Under the pieces are notes generated by a model. The model was given only the letters and a program-made list of their open reading frames with translations, had not been told where the DNA came from and did not search any database. A program made the position numbers and the translations under genes. A stretch of DNA of 64,000 nt from Heloderma charlesbogerti (Eukaryota; Chordata; Lepidosauria; Squamata; Helodermatidae). Shown here piece after piece: positions 10,619 to 20,975 of the stretch; positions within the stretch are counted from its first letter, which is position 1, and every line of letters starts with the position of its first letter. The DNA lies in the NCBI GenBank assembly GCA_026122225.1, contig JANEZZ010002659.1, forward strand, positions 62,001 through 126,000, written 5' to 3'.

Positions 10619-11639
10619 GGTGTGTTGGGGAAGAGGATGAGAAAGAGAGATGAGAGCTGGAGAAGAGGAAAAACACAAATACAACAGGGTAGAAAGAATG
10701 ATTTTCCAGCGTAGGAGACTTCAAGTTAAGAAGAGAAAAGTGATGGAGCCACTCATGTCATGGCATAGGACTTAGACTACAGATGGATGAGAATTTTGAT
10801 TTGCTCACAAAAAGATGTGAGCATTCCCTGTTCAAAGCCTCGAATGAGAGTACAAGCATGTTTCCCCTGAAAATGTTTGCAAATTTCCAGACACATGCTC
10901 GTGTTTGATTTACACAGCTTCCCCTTTTCAATTTCATGAAAATTTCCCCCTGCCGACTGAAAGCCCTGCTTTAGTCTTTGGGGGAAAGTTGTGCAGATGT
11001 GGAAAATTGTGCAAATTTGGGGGAAACAGCACAGAATTCATGTTGATCACTGCTCCATTTGTGCCATTTTCCCATCTGTGCAGTGAGAGCAGTGATCACA
11101 AACGAGAACAGGAATCGGAAATGAGATGAGTGGTGAGATCATGTTTGGAGAATTGTAGTGCTCCCAAACATCACTCATTCTCCCATCCCAAACTTAGACT
11201 CAGTCCCCAGTTATCAAAGGACTGGTCAGATGACATTGAGGGTGGAGAAGTCTGGGTGCAGAAGTGAACCTCAGAAGCACACAGCTAGCCAGAGGCGCCC
11301 ATGGGAGAGGAGCCCAAGACCCAGTGCCGCCTTCCTCTGCTTTGCCTGAGGAGGTCATCACTTCACCCTCTCATCTGTCTCTGAGGACTCCTGAGAACCT
11401 TCTACAGGACAGGAAGACATCCCTCTGCTACTACAGGGGCAGCAGGAGGCTGCCCAGCTCCAATGATCTTAGAATAGGGCATGGTTCCTCTAAGACAACC
11501 AGTTTTTGTTTTTGTTTTTCAGAGAGAGTGGAGGGCTTGACGTGCCCACTGGACTGCAGGAGTGTGTAATCTGCCCACAGATGGAGGCAACTTTTGCCGG
11601 AGGAACATTCCACACTTGCTGCTCTAGGCTGCCCTGTAC
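10619..11639. other. Unassigned sequence
   Basis: About 1 kb with no recognised repeat or gene. The open frames at 10905-11569 are short and overlapping and do not resemble known proteins. Confidence 0.35.
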
Positions 11640-11654
11640 TAGAGGAAATGTATA

Positions 11655-11755
11655 AACAAACTAACTAACTAAATAAATAAATAACTTTAGATAGGGGAAA
11701 TGTATGTATGTATGTATGTATGTATGTATGTATGTATAAATAAATAAATAAGCAT
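11655..11755. repeat. (AAAT)n / (TGTA)n compound microsatellite
   Basis: ACTAACTAAATAAATAAATA, then about ten TGTA units, then AAATAAATAAATAA. Tetranucleotide tracts of this form often mark LINE or SINE tails but no body is visible next to it. Confidence 0.9.
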
Positions 11756-12337
11756 CTTGATATTCTTACAGATGCTTTGTCAGAATATAAGCCTGCAAAG
11801 AGCTTTAATTTTCACTTTCAGATGAAATCGCCCTCTCTGAAAAAACAACAACAACACACCTTCCAGCATCCCTAACCCGAAGCTGTGGAGTCAAGCTTTG
11901 CCATTGCCTCCTGTACCTTTTGTGGCACACGTCACTGGCGCAGGGTGGCATGGCATTCACATGCAGAAAAGCAGGTCAAGAAATGCCAAGACCGCTGTAG
12001 TTATTTCCTCAGGGGACTTGGTGTATTACTTGTGGTATGTTTTATGGATAGGGCTGGTCCCATATGTCTTGGGGAAGGCATTTGGCTAAGCGGCACGTTA
12101 ACAGTTTCTTGTGCTAAGGAGCCCTTGTTGTTTGGGTACTTTAGTTTTGACATTTAAATGCATTTTTCAAATACAGTGAGATGAATGGGATGTCGCCAGG
12201 GAATCACGAAGGACTCTCACACATTAAAGCTGACGGCTGGGCTTTAATCTTTAAACGGCACATGGGCCGCACCTCCTGCAGGATCCCTTGTGTGAGAGCA
12301 CATTTGCTGCTTCAGAAACCTGGGACCATCGGGAAGG
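11756..12337. other. Unassigned sequence
   Basis: No recognised repeat or gene. Confidence 0.35.
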
Positions 12338-12750
12338 GATAGGGGGATATAGTTCTTTGGTTCACATGTTAATGCAAATGTTGCACTTTTGAACCAACAT
12401 GCAGACTGACCCTTAGTTATCCTTCAAGATTTTACAAGGGCATTCTCTGAATTTTGCAATGCAGTTCTCCATTTATTTATTTTTTAAAAGCATACAAAAA
12501 TGTGTACATTCAGGGACAGTGTGCCTCAAAATGCATACATTCATGAAACTAACACTCAAAATGCATTATATTAGGAAAATAGCTTGCAAATATGTGTATA
12601 TTCAGCGAAATTGGAACAGAATGTGTATATTGAGAGAAAGGCATGCCAACATGTGTACAAAATCTTCATGAAACCTTTAAAAAAATTCTCAGCATTCAGG
12701 ATGAGCTGAAAAATGAGGAACTGAAATTGACAGATCCATGTATCCCTACT
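12338..12750. mobile_element. AT-rich MITE (family 5)
   Basis: AT-rich body with recurring AAAATGCATA(T/C)ATTAGG-like words and TGAATTTTGCAATGCAGTTC, shared with 17930-18345, 30020-30200 and 51830-52170. Ends in ...CCATGTATCCCTA, similar to the CATCCCTA end of PAL-hAT and family 2. No clear target duplication at this copy. Confidence 0.6.
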
Positions 12751-12759
12751 ACTAGGGGT

Positions 12760-12965
12760 ATAAGAACAGAAGAAATGCCCAGCTGGATCTGACCAATGCC
12801 CAATAACATCCAGAATCTAGCTTCCCACTGGGACCAACCAGACACTTTTCCTGTTGTTGCTCCCTGCTGCTAGCATTCCGTGGCATGCCGCCTCTGAACC
12901 TGGAGGTTGTATGTAGCGTTTATGAGTAGTAGCCATTGATACACTTCTCCTCCTCTTCCATGGAC
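12760..12965 (-). mobile_element. CR1-like LINE 3' end (type A)
   Basis: Opens with ATAAGAACAGAAGAAATGCC and contains CCCACTGGGACCAACCAGAC and TAGTAGCCATTGATACACTT, all reverse complements of type A tail blocks. Confidence 0.7.
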
Positions 12966-13029
12966 TTCTCTAGTCTCCACTCCATGAAGGAGCTAGTGGC
13001 CAGGTGTATGCTTCTTCTAAACATGAAAC

Positions 13030-13750
13030 TAGGTGCACATTTGAAGCTTGCAAAAAAGAAGGGTAAGGGGAGACATGAAAAAGGTCTACAAAACTATGCA
13101 TGGTGTGGAGAATGTGGATAGACAGACATTTTTCTAGGGGTGTACAAACCCCACTCACCTGAGTCCACTGGGGGGTCCATGGGGGGGAGGTGATCCGTTC
13201 CTCCCCCCAGAATCCTCCACGGCTGGCTCTGCTCTGTGGCAAGTCCTCAGAGCCGCCAGCTGGGTCCGTTCATTGCCTGACTTCCTTCCGCTGCTGGTCT
13301 GTGGACGCAAATAGCATCCAGCATAGTGGACGCCATTTGCGTCCCTGCTCTTTGCCGTGATAGGCTACGTAAATCTTTACGTAGCCTATCACAGCAAAGA
13401 GCAGGGACTCAAATGGCGTAGCGGATGCCATTTGCATCTGCAGACCGGCAGCGGATGGCAGAGAAGTGAGCGGATGGACCTGGACCCGGCCGGCGGCAGG
13501 TAGGATCCAGCTGGCATGAACTTCGTGGGGTGGCGGAGGTGAGTGGTCCATTCCGCCATGGACTCTGGAGGGCTGGATTGAATCTGGCCTCATTGGAGTC
13601 CGTGGCAGAATTCTCCACCTCCCTGACATTTTTCTCCCTCTCTCAAAATACTACAACCCGGGGTCATCCGATGAAGCTGATTGGTGGGAGATTCAGGACA
13701 GGTACAAGGAAGGACTTCTTCACACAGTGCAGAGTTAAACTATAGTTTAA
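13030..13750 (+). mobile_element. CR1-A copy split by PAL-hAT copy A
   Basis: Type A sequence at 13030-13134 (GGTAAGGGGAGACATGAAAA, AATGTGGATAGACAGACATT) continues at 13627 (CATTTTTCTCCCTCTCTCAA, then the GTCATCCGATGAAGCTGATT block). Joining the halves and removing one target duplication restores the order seen in intact copies such as 14583-15150. A perfect palindrome GTTAAACTATAGTTTAAC closes this copy near 13736. Confidence 0.88.
13135..13626 (-). mobile_element. PAL-hAT element, copy A (palindromic hAT-like MITE)
   Basis: 492-bp GC-rich non-autonomous element. Ends are TAGGGGTGTAC at left and a worn CCTCCCTGA at right. Flanked by a perfect 8-bp duplication CATTTTTC (13127-13134 and 13627-13634), the hAT signature. 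The core holds the 34-bp palindrome TGATAGGCTACGTAAA... at 13358-13391, enclosed in an imperfect hairpin of about 150 bp (13298-13447) that includes CCATTTGCGTCCCTGCTC and its reverse complement. No transposase frame: it would need a transposase in trans. Confidence 0.9.
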
Positions 13751-14582
13751 CTATAAACTATAGGCAGAGTTAAGTCACTTCCACTTGCGCAACCACTTGC
13801 ACAACCCTGGTGGAGAATAATGCAGGGGAGCACAGCTTCAGGACTTTTTCGGAGCAAATGTATGCATCAGTTGTGCAAATCTTTGAAATGTGCACATCCT
13901 TCTCTTATTGATTAAAGCATGTTGGTGTGAATTTTTCAGAAGTGTGGATTTTTTCCATGCTGATTTTTCAAACATGCATGTACTGCGAACAAAATGTTTT
14001 GCGTCTGTGAATCATATTGCAAGCTCAGAAATGTACAGATCTGAACCGCCAATTACATTTGAGTCTGTGTTTGGTCCTGTGAAGTTTGAAATGGGTAAAT
14101 CCTGATCAACAATATGAACTGCAATGAATTCCTCATTCACCCCTACATTGCCCTCATGTTTGTCCAAATGTTTTCTTCAATGAAGTGAATTCTCATCATG
14201 GCTGCCCCTGGAACTTCCTCCCACTTGAAGAAGGGCAAAACAATAGCCAAGCCCTAGCCATTGCCAGAGCCCTTCATTTTCTGTTCCCATTTGCTAGAAT
14301 GTCCCAGCTGTACTTAGAAGCGGTGGCAAGCTGGATGTGACGGTTCCATCTCAAGACTTTTTGTCTTTCTCCAAATGGAGCTGCTCAGATCAATGAGCTT
14401 GTTAATTTACTCTGGAGGCCGCTAATGAGAGCAAATGAGAACAGGAGAGGGGAAACTTTGCAAAATGTAAATTACCTTTGAACCCAGGGACCCAACTAAT
14501 AGAAATTTAAATGGGAGGCAAGAGCAGAGATATGGACCTGGTAGGAGCCAGAAAGAGAACTGAGGGAGCTAATGATTTCAAA
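13751..14582. other. Unassigned sequence
   Basis: No recognised repeat or gene beyond weak family 5-like words near 13850-14050. Confidence 0.3.
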
Positions 14583-15150
14583 CTGAGCTAAACCACACCT
14601 AAAAAAAGATATTGTAGAGTTGGAAATAGTGCATAAGGGCTGGGATTGTTTAGCTTGGAAAAAAGGAGGGTAAGGGGAGACATGATAGAGGCAAGGCATA
14701 CAAATTATGCCTGGTGTGGAGAATGTGGATAGGGAGAGATTTTTCTCCCTCTCTCATAACACTAGACCCCAAAGGGGTCATTCTATGAAGCTGATTGGTG
14801 GGAGATTCAGGAAAGATCAAAGGAAAGGCTTCTTTTCACAGTTAAACTATGGAATTCAGTTCCACAAGATGTAGTGATGGCCACCAATTTGGATGGCTTT
14901 CAAAAGGAGTAGACAAATTCCTGGAGGAGAAGGCCCCCAATGTTACTAGTCCTGATAGCTCCATGCTATTTCCAGTATCAGAGGCAGTAAGCCCGTGTCT
15001 ACCAGTTGCTGGGGAACATGGGCAGGAGGATGCTGTTGCACTCATGTCTTGTTTGTGAGTTTCCTGTGGGCAGCTGGCCACTGTGTGAACAGAATGCTGG
15101 GCTAGATGGACCCTTGGTCTGATCCTGCAGGGCTCTTAGGTTCTTACTTT
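14583..15150 (+). mobile_element. CR1-like LINE 3' portion (type A)
   Basis: Runs from AGATATTGTAGAGTTGGAAA through GGTAAGGGGAGACATGATAG, the RT C-terminal block and the CTACCAGTTGCTGGGGAACA UTR to GCTCTTAGGTTCTTA. A useful uninterrupted reference for the copies split by other elements. Stops and frame changes break the coding part. Confidence 0.88.
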
Positions 15151-15484
15151 GCCCGTTCGGGTAAAATTCTTCTTTTGTTCTTATTTGTTACAGCATCCTC
15201 AATTAATAGGACACCTACAGAGTCACATAGGCAAAAAGGACAGGACCTTGCCCCAAGGAGCATGGATTCTAAATTGCAATAGTGGAGAAGCAACAGAAAT
15301 GGGGCTAGGCATGGGATGGGAGAGGCCAAGCTAATAAGGAGTGATAGGAAAATGAATCATGTCAGAATTCATAATTTGCTCAACAAATTATACATCCAAC
15401 ATTATTCAGACAAAATTTCTGTGTTATTATGAGTTTTAGTGAACAAGTAGGCAGTGGCTTCTCCTGCTCCTTCTCACCACTACT
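15151..15484. other. Unassigned sequence
   Basis: No recognised repeat or gene. Confidence 0.3.
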
Positions 15485-15492
15485 ATTGTTTG

Positions 15493-15774
15493 CAGGGCCA
15501 GCCCTACCATTAGGCAGAGTGAGGTGGTCACCTCAGGCAGCAGATGGTGAGAAGCAGCAGCAAGGTGCAGGAGGAGAGAATTGTGGGCCACGCAGCCTGC
15601 CCTGCACCCCCGAAGTTCGCTTGCTGCCTTCAGGTGGTGGATTGTGTCTCATTGCCTGCATCCAAGAAAGATTCAGCTACTGGTCTAGTCCTCTCTCTTT
15701 TGTACTTGAAATGGGAGAGAGGGGCACCATCTTGTCATTCACCTCAAGCAGCAACATGTCTTGGGCTGTCCCTG
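15493..15774. mobile_element. hAT-like MITE with perfect 8-bp TSD
   Basis: 282-bp element with ends CAGGGCCAGCCC and GGGCTGTCCCTG, imperfect inverted repeats starting with the CAG typical of hAT ends. Perfect duplication ATTGTTTG lies at 15485-15492 and 15775-15782. No transposase frame. Related end fragments are at 29205-29276 and 33478-33530. Confidence 0.9.
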
Positions 15775-15867
15775 ATTGTTTGGGCCTATGGAACGTTGTG
15801 CTACCTTATACTTCCTTCAGTATCTCAAAAACACATCTCTACTGAGGTTCTGGCAACACACAGATGT

Positions 15868-15962
15868 GTTTACAACACAATCCTATACATATTTTTTTCA
15901 GAAGTCCCATTGAGTTCTCTGGAATTTCCTCCCAAATAAGTGTGTATATGATTGCAGCCTTA
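15868..15962. mobile_element. Short MITE, piggyBac-like ('GTGCAATCCTATG' family)
   Basis: Inverted ends ACACAATCCTATACAT and TGATTGCAGCCTTAA around a short body. The right edge reads TTAA, as in the copies at 29729 and 31116, which suggests TTAA target use as in piggyBac; the left TTAA is mutated. Assignment is tentative. Confidence 0.55.
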
Positions 15963-16120
15963 ATTAACTAATTTTTTGAATGCTAGGAACACAGGAAGCT
16001 GCCTTATACCAGGTTAGTCTATTTCTCCATCTAGATCAGTTAGTATTGTCTACCATAGCCTTCCCCAACCTGGTGCCCTCCAGATGTTTTGAACTTCAAC
16101 TCCCATCTGCCGCAGCAAGC

Positions 16121-16329
16121 CAGTGGGGGCTGGTGGCTCATTTTTAGTGTGGCTGTGTATCCATTCCGGGTTTCAGATAGAACCAGCCAGAACACTAAAG
16201 GGGCTATCCAAGGTGCTGACCCCTATACCCAAACTAGGTTCAGCACCTTGGATAGCACCTTTGGAGTTCTGAGTGAAACCCAGAATGGATTCACAGCCCC
16301 ACCAAAATCAGAGCCACCAGCCTCCACTG
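16121..16329. mobile_element. hAT-like MITE, family 4 ('GGAGGCTGGTGGCTC')
   Basis: 209-bp inverted-repeat element from CAGTGGGGGCTGGTGGCTC to GAGCCACCAGCCTCCACTG. The inverted repeat continues inward (CCATTCCGGGTTTCAG and CTGAGTGAAACCCAGAATGG). Flanks CAGCAAGC and CACCAAAC match at 6 of 8. Other copies are at 21845-22529, 37782-37935 and 45258-45334. Confidence 0.82.
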
Positions 16330-16371
16330 CACCAAACATTTCCAATGCTTAGGAATGCTGCGTGTTTGTTA

Positions 16372-16516
16372 CTACATTTCTATCCCACCTTTCTTCCACC
16401 GTGGAACTCAAGGCGGCTACATGTGGTTCCCAGGTGGTCTCCCCTCCAAGCACTGACCAAACCCAGACCTGCTTAGCTTCAGCAAGGTGGCTACCTCATG
16501 TGCCTTCAGACTACGC
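16372..16516 (-). mobile_element. 5S-rRNA-derived SINE
   Basis: Reverse complement reads as a 3' half of 5S rRNA: GAAGCTAAGCAGGTCTGGGT, then GTCAGTGCTTGGAGGGGAGA, then CCACCTGGGAACC. It is followed by a tail with AAAGGTGGGATAG. Same type as 49243-49440. Internal 5S promoter sequence would explain its RNA polymerase III origin. Confidence 0.8.
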
Positions 16517-16741
16517 CCTGGGAGTTGTAGTGTAAAACATCTGGAGGGCATTAGGTTTGGAAAGCCTGGTCTACACCGACTGGCAGTGGCCTTCAGGGTC
16601 TCAGGCTGAGGTCTTCTACATCCCTGTCTACCTGATCTTCTTGACTGAAAATGCCAAGGATCAAACTTGGGCCTGGCTGCATACACAAAATTTGCTCTGC
16701 AATTAGGTAATGGTCCTTCCCCTTTAAAGTTGTTTAATCAA

Positions 16742-16975
16742 CGTTTTTTATTTATTTATGTATTTATTATTATTATTATTGTTATTATTAAATTTATTAA
16801 TCGCCCATCTGGCTGGTCACCCAGCCACTCTGGGCGATGTACAGTGTATAATAAAACAGTTTAAAACAATAAAATTCTACAATAAAAACGTTTTCTAAAA
16901 TACCCTAACCCACCCCAAATGCCTGCCTGAACAACCACGTTTTTAATGCATGACGGAAGCTCTTTAAAGAGCTAA
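16742..16975 (-). mobile_element. L2-like LINE 3' UTR
   Basis: After a (TTA)n tract it reads TTAATCGCCCATCTGGCTGG, CAGCCACTCTGGGCGATGTA and AACAACCACGTTTTTAATGC. It is nearly the same as the 3' part of the copy at 59963-60516, which also has an RT-like frame. Reverse strand, 5' truncated. Confidence 0.8.
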
Positions 16976-17929
16976 ACATAGAAAAGAACCATCAACATCT
17001 CTAATTAAAAACACTTTCTGCATAAATGTGGAATGGGTTTGGTGATATACTGCCGATTTCAACACGGTATCCTATTCACCAAACCCCATATATTTTTTTG
17101 ACCCAAATCCTGCTATAGATGACATGGGTTGGTATCACCAAATTTCACCAGCCAGTGCCATATACATTTGGAAAAATGCCTGACACGGCTCACATCTTCA
17201 TTAAAGATGAAAGGAAATTGATTCTTCTAGAGGAAGATCAGTTAGGTCTGATCACAATGGACTGCAACTTTCCTGGAATAATAATTTCATTTCCCCTCCC
17301 CGCTACTATGACGATGATAGAATTTCAATTAGACAGAACTGTATAATGATTCCCCCACCCCCTTCCATGAGAAGTTATATTCACTGCATATCCAAGCGCT
17401 ATGAAATATTTGTAAAGGGCAGGTACTTCTCTAAATTGGGTCTGACAGTACGATGTAGTGACTGGAATATTTATGCAGAGGCACCCAGGTAACACAAGAT
17501 GAAGCAGAACAAAAACAACAATGGAGACAGGTCAGTGGAAGCGTAGCATTAGAGCCAAGATGCAACTGTAGGCAGCTGTACCTGAATCCACTCCTGGATG
17601 ACATCTCCTCCAACTCAATGTCCTTGACTTCATTGTCGGAAGCTGATGAAACTCCAAGTGTTTATACCATGTCTGGCCAATCACAAGGCATCATATTTCC
17701 TGCCAATGGCAGGGGGTGATTTTGCACACTGCTGTTCCCTTCTGCATGTGAAAGGGTCTTCAAGGCCTGACCACAGGACTTCTCAGGTTGGGAAGGGGGA
17801 GAAATTCATACAATGTGCACTTACCCGATTTAACACCGTCTGACTTAGTGTACGGTTATATGTTCCTATGATTGACTCAGGAGTAAGAGTGTTGGAGGGC
17901 AGTTGGAGAAAGCTTTGACTCTCTAAGCA
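16976..17929. other. Unassigned, mostly unique-looking sequence
   Basis: No recognised repeat or gene. Open frames at 17119-17346 and 17646-17843 are short and featureless. Confidence 0.35.
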
Positions 17930-18345
17930 GCAGGGATGTGGAGAAATTCATTTGGTTCACATTTTAAGATCTGCTTACTGAATTTCACATTTTCAAACCA
18001 AAATGTGAACCGAAACTCAGTTATACTTTGAAATTTACACTTTTCTGAATTTTGCAATGGAGTTCTTGGTTCTCCAATCAAAAAATGCATATGTTAGGGA
18101 AAATATATGCATTCTGCTCTGCTTAGGAAAATTGCTCACAAAAAATGTATATATTAGGCAAAAAATATATGTATTAGGATAAATGTACAGAAAAATGCTT
18201 ATGAATTTTCATGCAAACCTAAAAAAAGGTTGAGACAAACTGAACTTAGGACTGGAGAAATTCTTAAAAGTTTGAGAGAAACTAAACTCCAGATTGGAAA
18301 AATGAGAAACTGACAGAACCTGAAATTAATAGTCTCATCCATCTG
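17930..18345. mobile_element. AT-rich MITE (family 5), best copy
   Basis: Begins CAGGGATGTGGAGAAATTC and has internal TCTGAATTTTGCAATGGAGT, several AAAATGCATATGTTAGG-like words and GGAAAAATGAGAAACTGACA before a CATCCATCTG end. The CAGGGATGT start resembles PAL-hAT and family 2 termini. No coding capacity. Confidence 0.65.
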
Positions 18346-18597
18346 TAGTCTTAGCTAGATCAGTAGGCTAGGTCACAACTTCAGCCTTTGACACGTACCA
18401 CACTGGATGTGTGATGAGCTCCATCATCCTCCATGCTGACCTTTTCAGAACATCAACAACCCCAAGTGGTGACTAATTCCACCCTCCTGAAGACACACTA
18501 AAAATGGGGGGGCACCCATCTGGAACTATGAAGAACTGGGTCAGAATCCAGCCCTCAAAGCCATGGTTTCTCTGATGGAGATCATGACTCTGCTGGG

Positions 18598-18990
18598 CTC
18601 ATTAAATTCTATTCATTTTATTGCATTTTATTTTTGTTAGTTAGAAAATGTATGTGCTGCTTTTCAGTTTGCAAACAGATGCTCAAAGCAGCTTACGATG
18701 CACAATTGGAAACCAACAATCAATACAAAAGGGTCAAAACACAGGAACAATTTAAACAGCAGACCTGGAGAGCAGTTCAAACTTGACAAAAATTTCAGGG
18801 AGGATAAAACATCAAACCGACAGCCCAAATGTTGATTCATGCATCGTTGGGGGAAAAAATGCTGTGTGTGTGTGTGTGCAGATTTCTCTAGGCAGGGAAT
18901 TCCATAACCTTGGTGAGGCTACAATGAAGGCTCTCTCATACATCTTGGCCAACCACACCTCCAATGGAGGGACATAGAGGCCTTCTTCAG
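18598..18990 (-). mobile_element. L2-type LINE 3' end
   Basis: Reverse-strand LINE tail. It has TATGTGCTGCTTTTCAGTTT and CAAAGCAGCTTACGATGCA near the UTR and GGCAGGGAATTCCATAACCT and GAAGGCTCTCTCATACATCT in the coding part. The latter correspond to the conserved tail of the polymerase that in other copies reads as an ALW-N-LP segment. Interrupted by a GT tract. Confidence 0.65.
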
Positions 18991-19186
18991 AGTAACAACA
19001 ACAACATCAACAACAAAACATGGTTTATCTTTATGAAAACAAGCCTAGCCACTCACTGGTCTCATGCACTCTGCTCCCCTCCTCTGGTGTGTCAAGGAGA
19101 AGGAGTTTGGGTGTTTTCACTTCCACTTTGGACCAACTATAGCTTGTTGTAATGTCCAAACCCAGCTAAACTGTGGTTAGTCTTGC

Positions 19187-19988
19187 TAGGGATGTATGAA
19201 AGTCACTTACCTTTTTGCGGATTCTGTTCATGGTGGGGGGGAGGCGTTCCATCCCTCCCCCCGGAATCCTCGATGGGGGGGAGGCGATCCGGTCCTCCCC
19301 CCTGGAATCCTCAATGGCCGGCTGTGCTCCGCGGCGGCTCTGCAGAGCAGCCGGCCAGGACCAGGCCAGGGCTGTCCACAGCCGGATTTCTGGCCGCGGA
19401 GGGCTCTGGGTAAAAAAAAAAAAATGCGTACGCAAATGGCAGCGGCTATGGCCGCCGCCCTTTGCGTTCCTTATTTTTTGCCATCTTAGTCTACGTCGAT
19501 ATTTACGTAGACTAAGACGAAGAAAAGAAAGGGGAACGCAAATAGCGTAGTGGGCGCTATTTGCATTCCCCTTTCTTTTCGTCATCTTAGTCTATGTAAA
19601 TATTGACGTAGACTAAGACGGCGAAAAATAAGCAACGCAAATGGTGGTGGCCGTAGCTGCCGCCATTTGCGTACGCGTTTTTTTTTAAAAAAAATCCAGC
19701 CGTGATAGGCTACATAAGTCTTTACGTAGCCTATCACATCTATGGGGGGAAAAAAAGAAGAAAAAAACACAGACTGTAAATGGTGGCGGCGGCAGCCGGT
19801 CGGAAGACCAGGCGCCGCCGCTGAAGCTGCCACTGGAGCCGCCGCCGTCCGGAACATCCGCCCCAGGTAAGTCTCATCCTGGGGGGGATCCCCGGGGGGG
19901 CAGGCCGTTCCGCGATGGATTTCAGGGGGCCGAATGCACTGGCATTCGGCCTCACCAAGATCCGTCGTGGAATTCTCTGACATCCCTA
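19187..19988 (-). mobile_element. PAL-hAT element, copy B (large palindrome)
   Basis: 802-bp element, ends TAGGGATGTATGAAAGTC and GAATTCTCTGACATCCCTA. Flank AGTCTTGC at left and AGTCTTG at right, with the final A shared, give a near-perfect 8-bp duplication. The middle (19425-19677) is one palindrome centred near 19551, and each arm contains its own hairpin (19484-19517 and 19584-19620, TCTTAGTCTACGT...). A further hairpin, TGATAGGCTAC..., sits at 19703-19736. Open frames here are on both strands because the DNA is self-complementary. Confidence 0.9.
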
Positions 19989-19995
19989 GTCTTGT

Positions 19996-20065
19996 CTATG
20001 GTTAATTGAAACAAGCCAGCTTCAATCCATGGTTTATAAAGCTGGCTTGTTTCAACTAACCATAG
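19996..20065. repeat. 70-bp hairpin beside PAL-hAT copy B
   Basis: CTATGGTTAATTGAAACAAG... pairs with ...CTTGTTTCAACTAACCATAG, a 27-bp stem with one mismatch and a loop of about 15 bases. The left flank of copy B also has AACTGTGGTTAGTCTTG, so copy B may have landed in an older inverted-repeat element. Confidence 0.8.
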
Positions 20066-20975
20066 TTCTTCAGATTAACCAGAGTTTAGGATCTGAATAT
20101 TATGCTAAACTGAGGTAAATTGAAATCAAAAGTGTTGGAGGAGAGGAGAGGAGAGGGGGAGTGCATAACCCCCAAGCTCATGCATGAAATGGTAATCCTT
20201 TGATTACCATTACATTGGAACTGGGCCAGAGAAGGGCATCTCCAACAGATGTTAATGCACAGATGCCACTGAATACTAGACATTAAAAATGGCTGTCACT
20301 ATTAGGATTTTAGGTGTCCCCAGGAATTGTTTCCCCTATACAACAAGTCATAGAATAATCAAGTTCCTACATTATGTCAGAATAACTGCAGTAGGGGTGT
20401 GGGAGACTTAAATATAACAATGAAAGAAACAGATATACGGGATGCATCTCAGATTTTGAAATGGGAAGCTGTGCTTCTCCTACCAGTATGTTTTTGTGCC
20501 TCTGACTCTCACCCATTCATTCAGCCAGAGGGCTTTCTCCCATCCCTTGGGAGCCCCAGCATTTGACTGACTAACTCTACTATAACATTTCTTGACAATC
20601 ACAGTTGGCGACTCAGTCTTTAGCCCTCTTTTAACAATTAAAATATGGTATTGATACAAATAAGGTCTGGCAGCTGCTTCAAAAGGATTTTAATTGAATG
20701 ATTATTGTATTAAATAACTGTTTTTAATGGAGCATGAACTTTTCAATTCATGACTGTGGAGCTATTGAGGTTCCAGCAAGTTTAGCAGGTATTAACAAGC
20801 CTTGAAAATTATAAAATAATTATAAGCATTATTATTTGAAACTTTGCCCAGTAGGTTTTTCAGGCAGTCAGATCAGATGCTGTGGAGAGCAACAAGAAAT
20901 GGACCCTGGGTTAAGAATTCTGTGTACCCCTTGGCAACCATGAAGCATAAGGGTAATGAGCAGCTCTGGTGGCAC
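20066..20975. other. Unique-looking AT-rich sequence
   Basis: No repeat or gene recognised. The part 20580-20860 is AT-rich and free of visible decay, a possible conserved non-coding element that only alignment could confirm. Confidence 0.35.

Larger units (their letters stand above)
16056..16568. mobile_element. hAT-like MITE ('TGCCCTCCAGATG' family) hosting two insertions
   Basis: Left end TAGCCTTCCCCAACCTGGTG and right end GGTTTGGAAAGCCTG are inverted; GTGCCCTCCAGATGTTTTGA at left pairs with AAAACATCTGGAGGGCATTA at right. Flanks GTCTACCA (16048-16055) and GTCTACAC (16569-16576) agree at 6 of 8. The interior carries the element at 16121-16329 and a 5S-derived SINE at 16372-16516. Confidence 0.78.
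15987..16702 (-). mobile_element. tRNA-derived SINE (type T2) interrupted by a MITE nest
   Basis: The tail half is at 15987-16055 (AACACAGGAAGCTGCCTTAT) and the head half at about 16577-16702 (GACTGGCAGTGGCCTTCAGG, then GCCAAGGATCAAACTTGGGC near the tRNA-like B box). The intervening 0.5 kb is a hAT-like MITE that itself hosts two more elements. Confidence 0.75.

Noticed and set aside
19166..19983. Arg/Pro-rich frames on both strands in PAL-hAT copies as proteins
   Set aside because: Self-complementary GC-rich DNA gives open frames on both strands. No transposase motif, and different copies do not conserve a frame.
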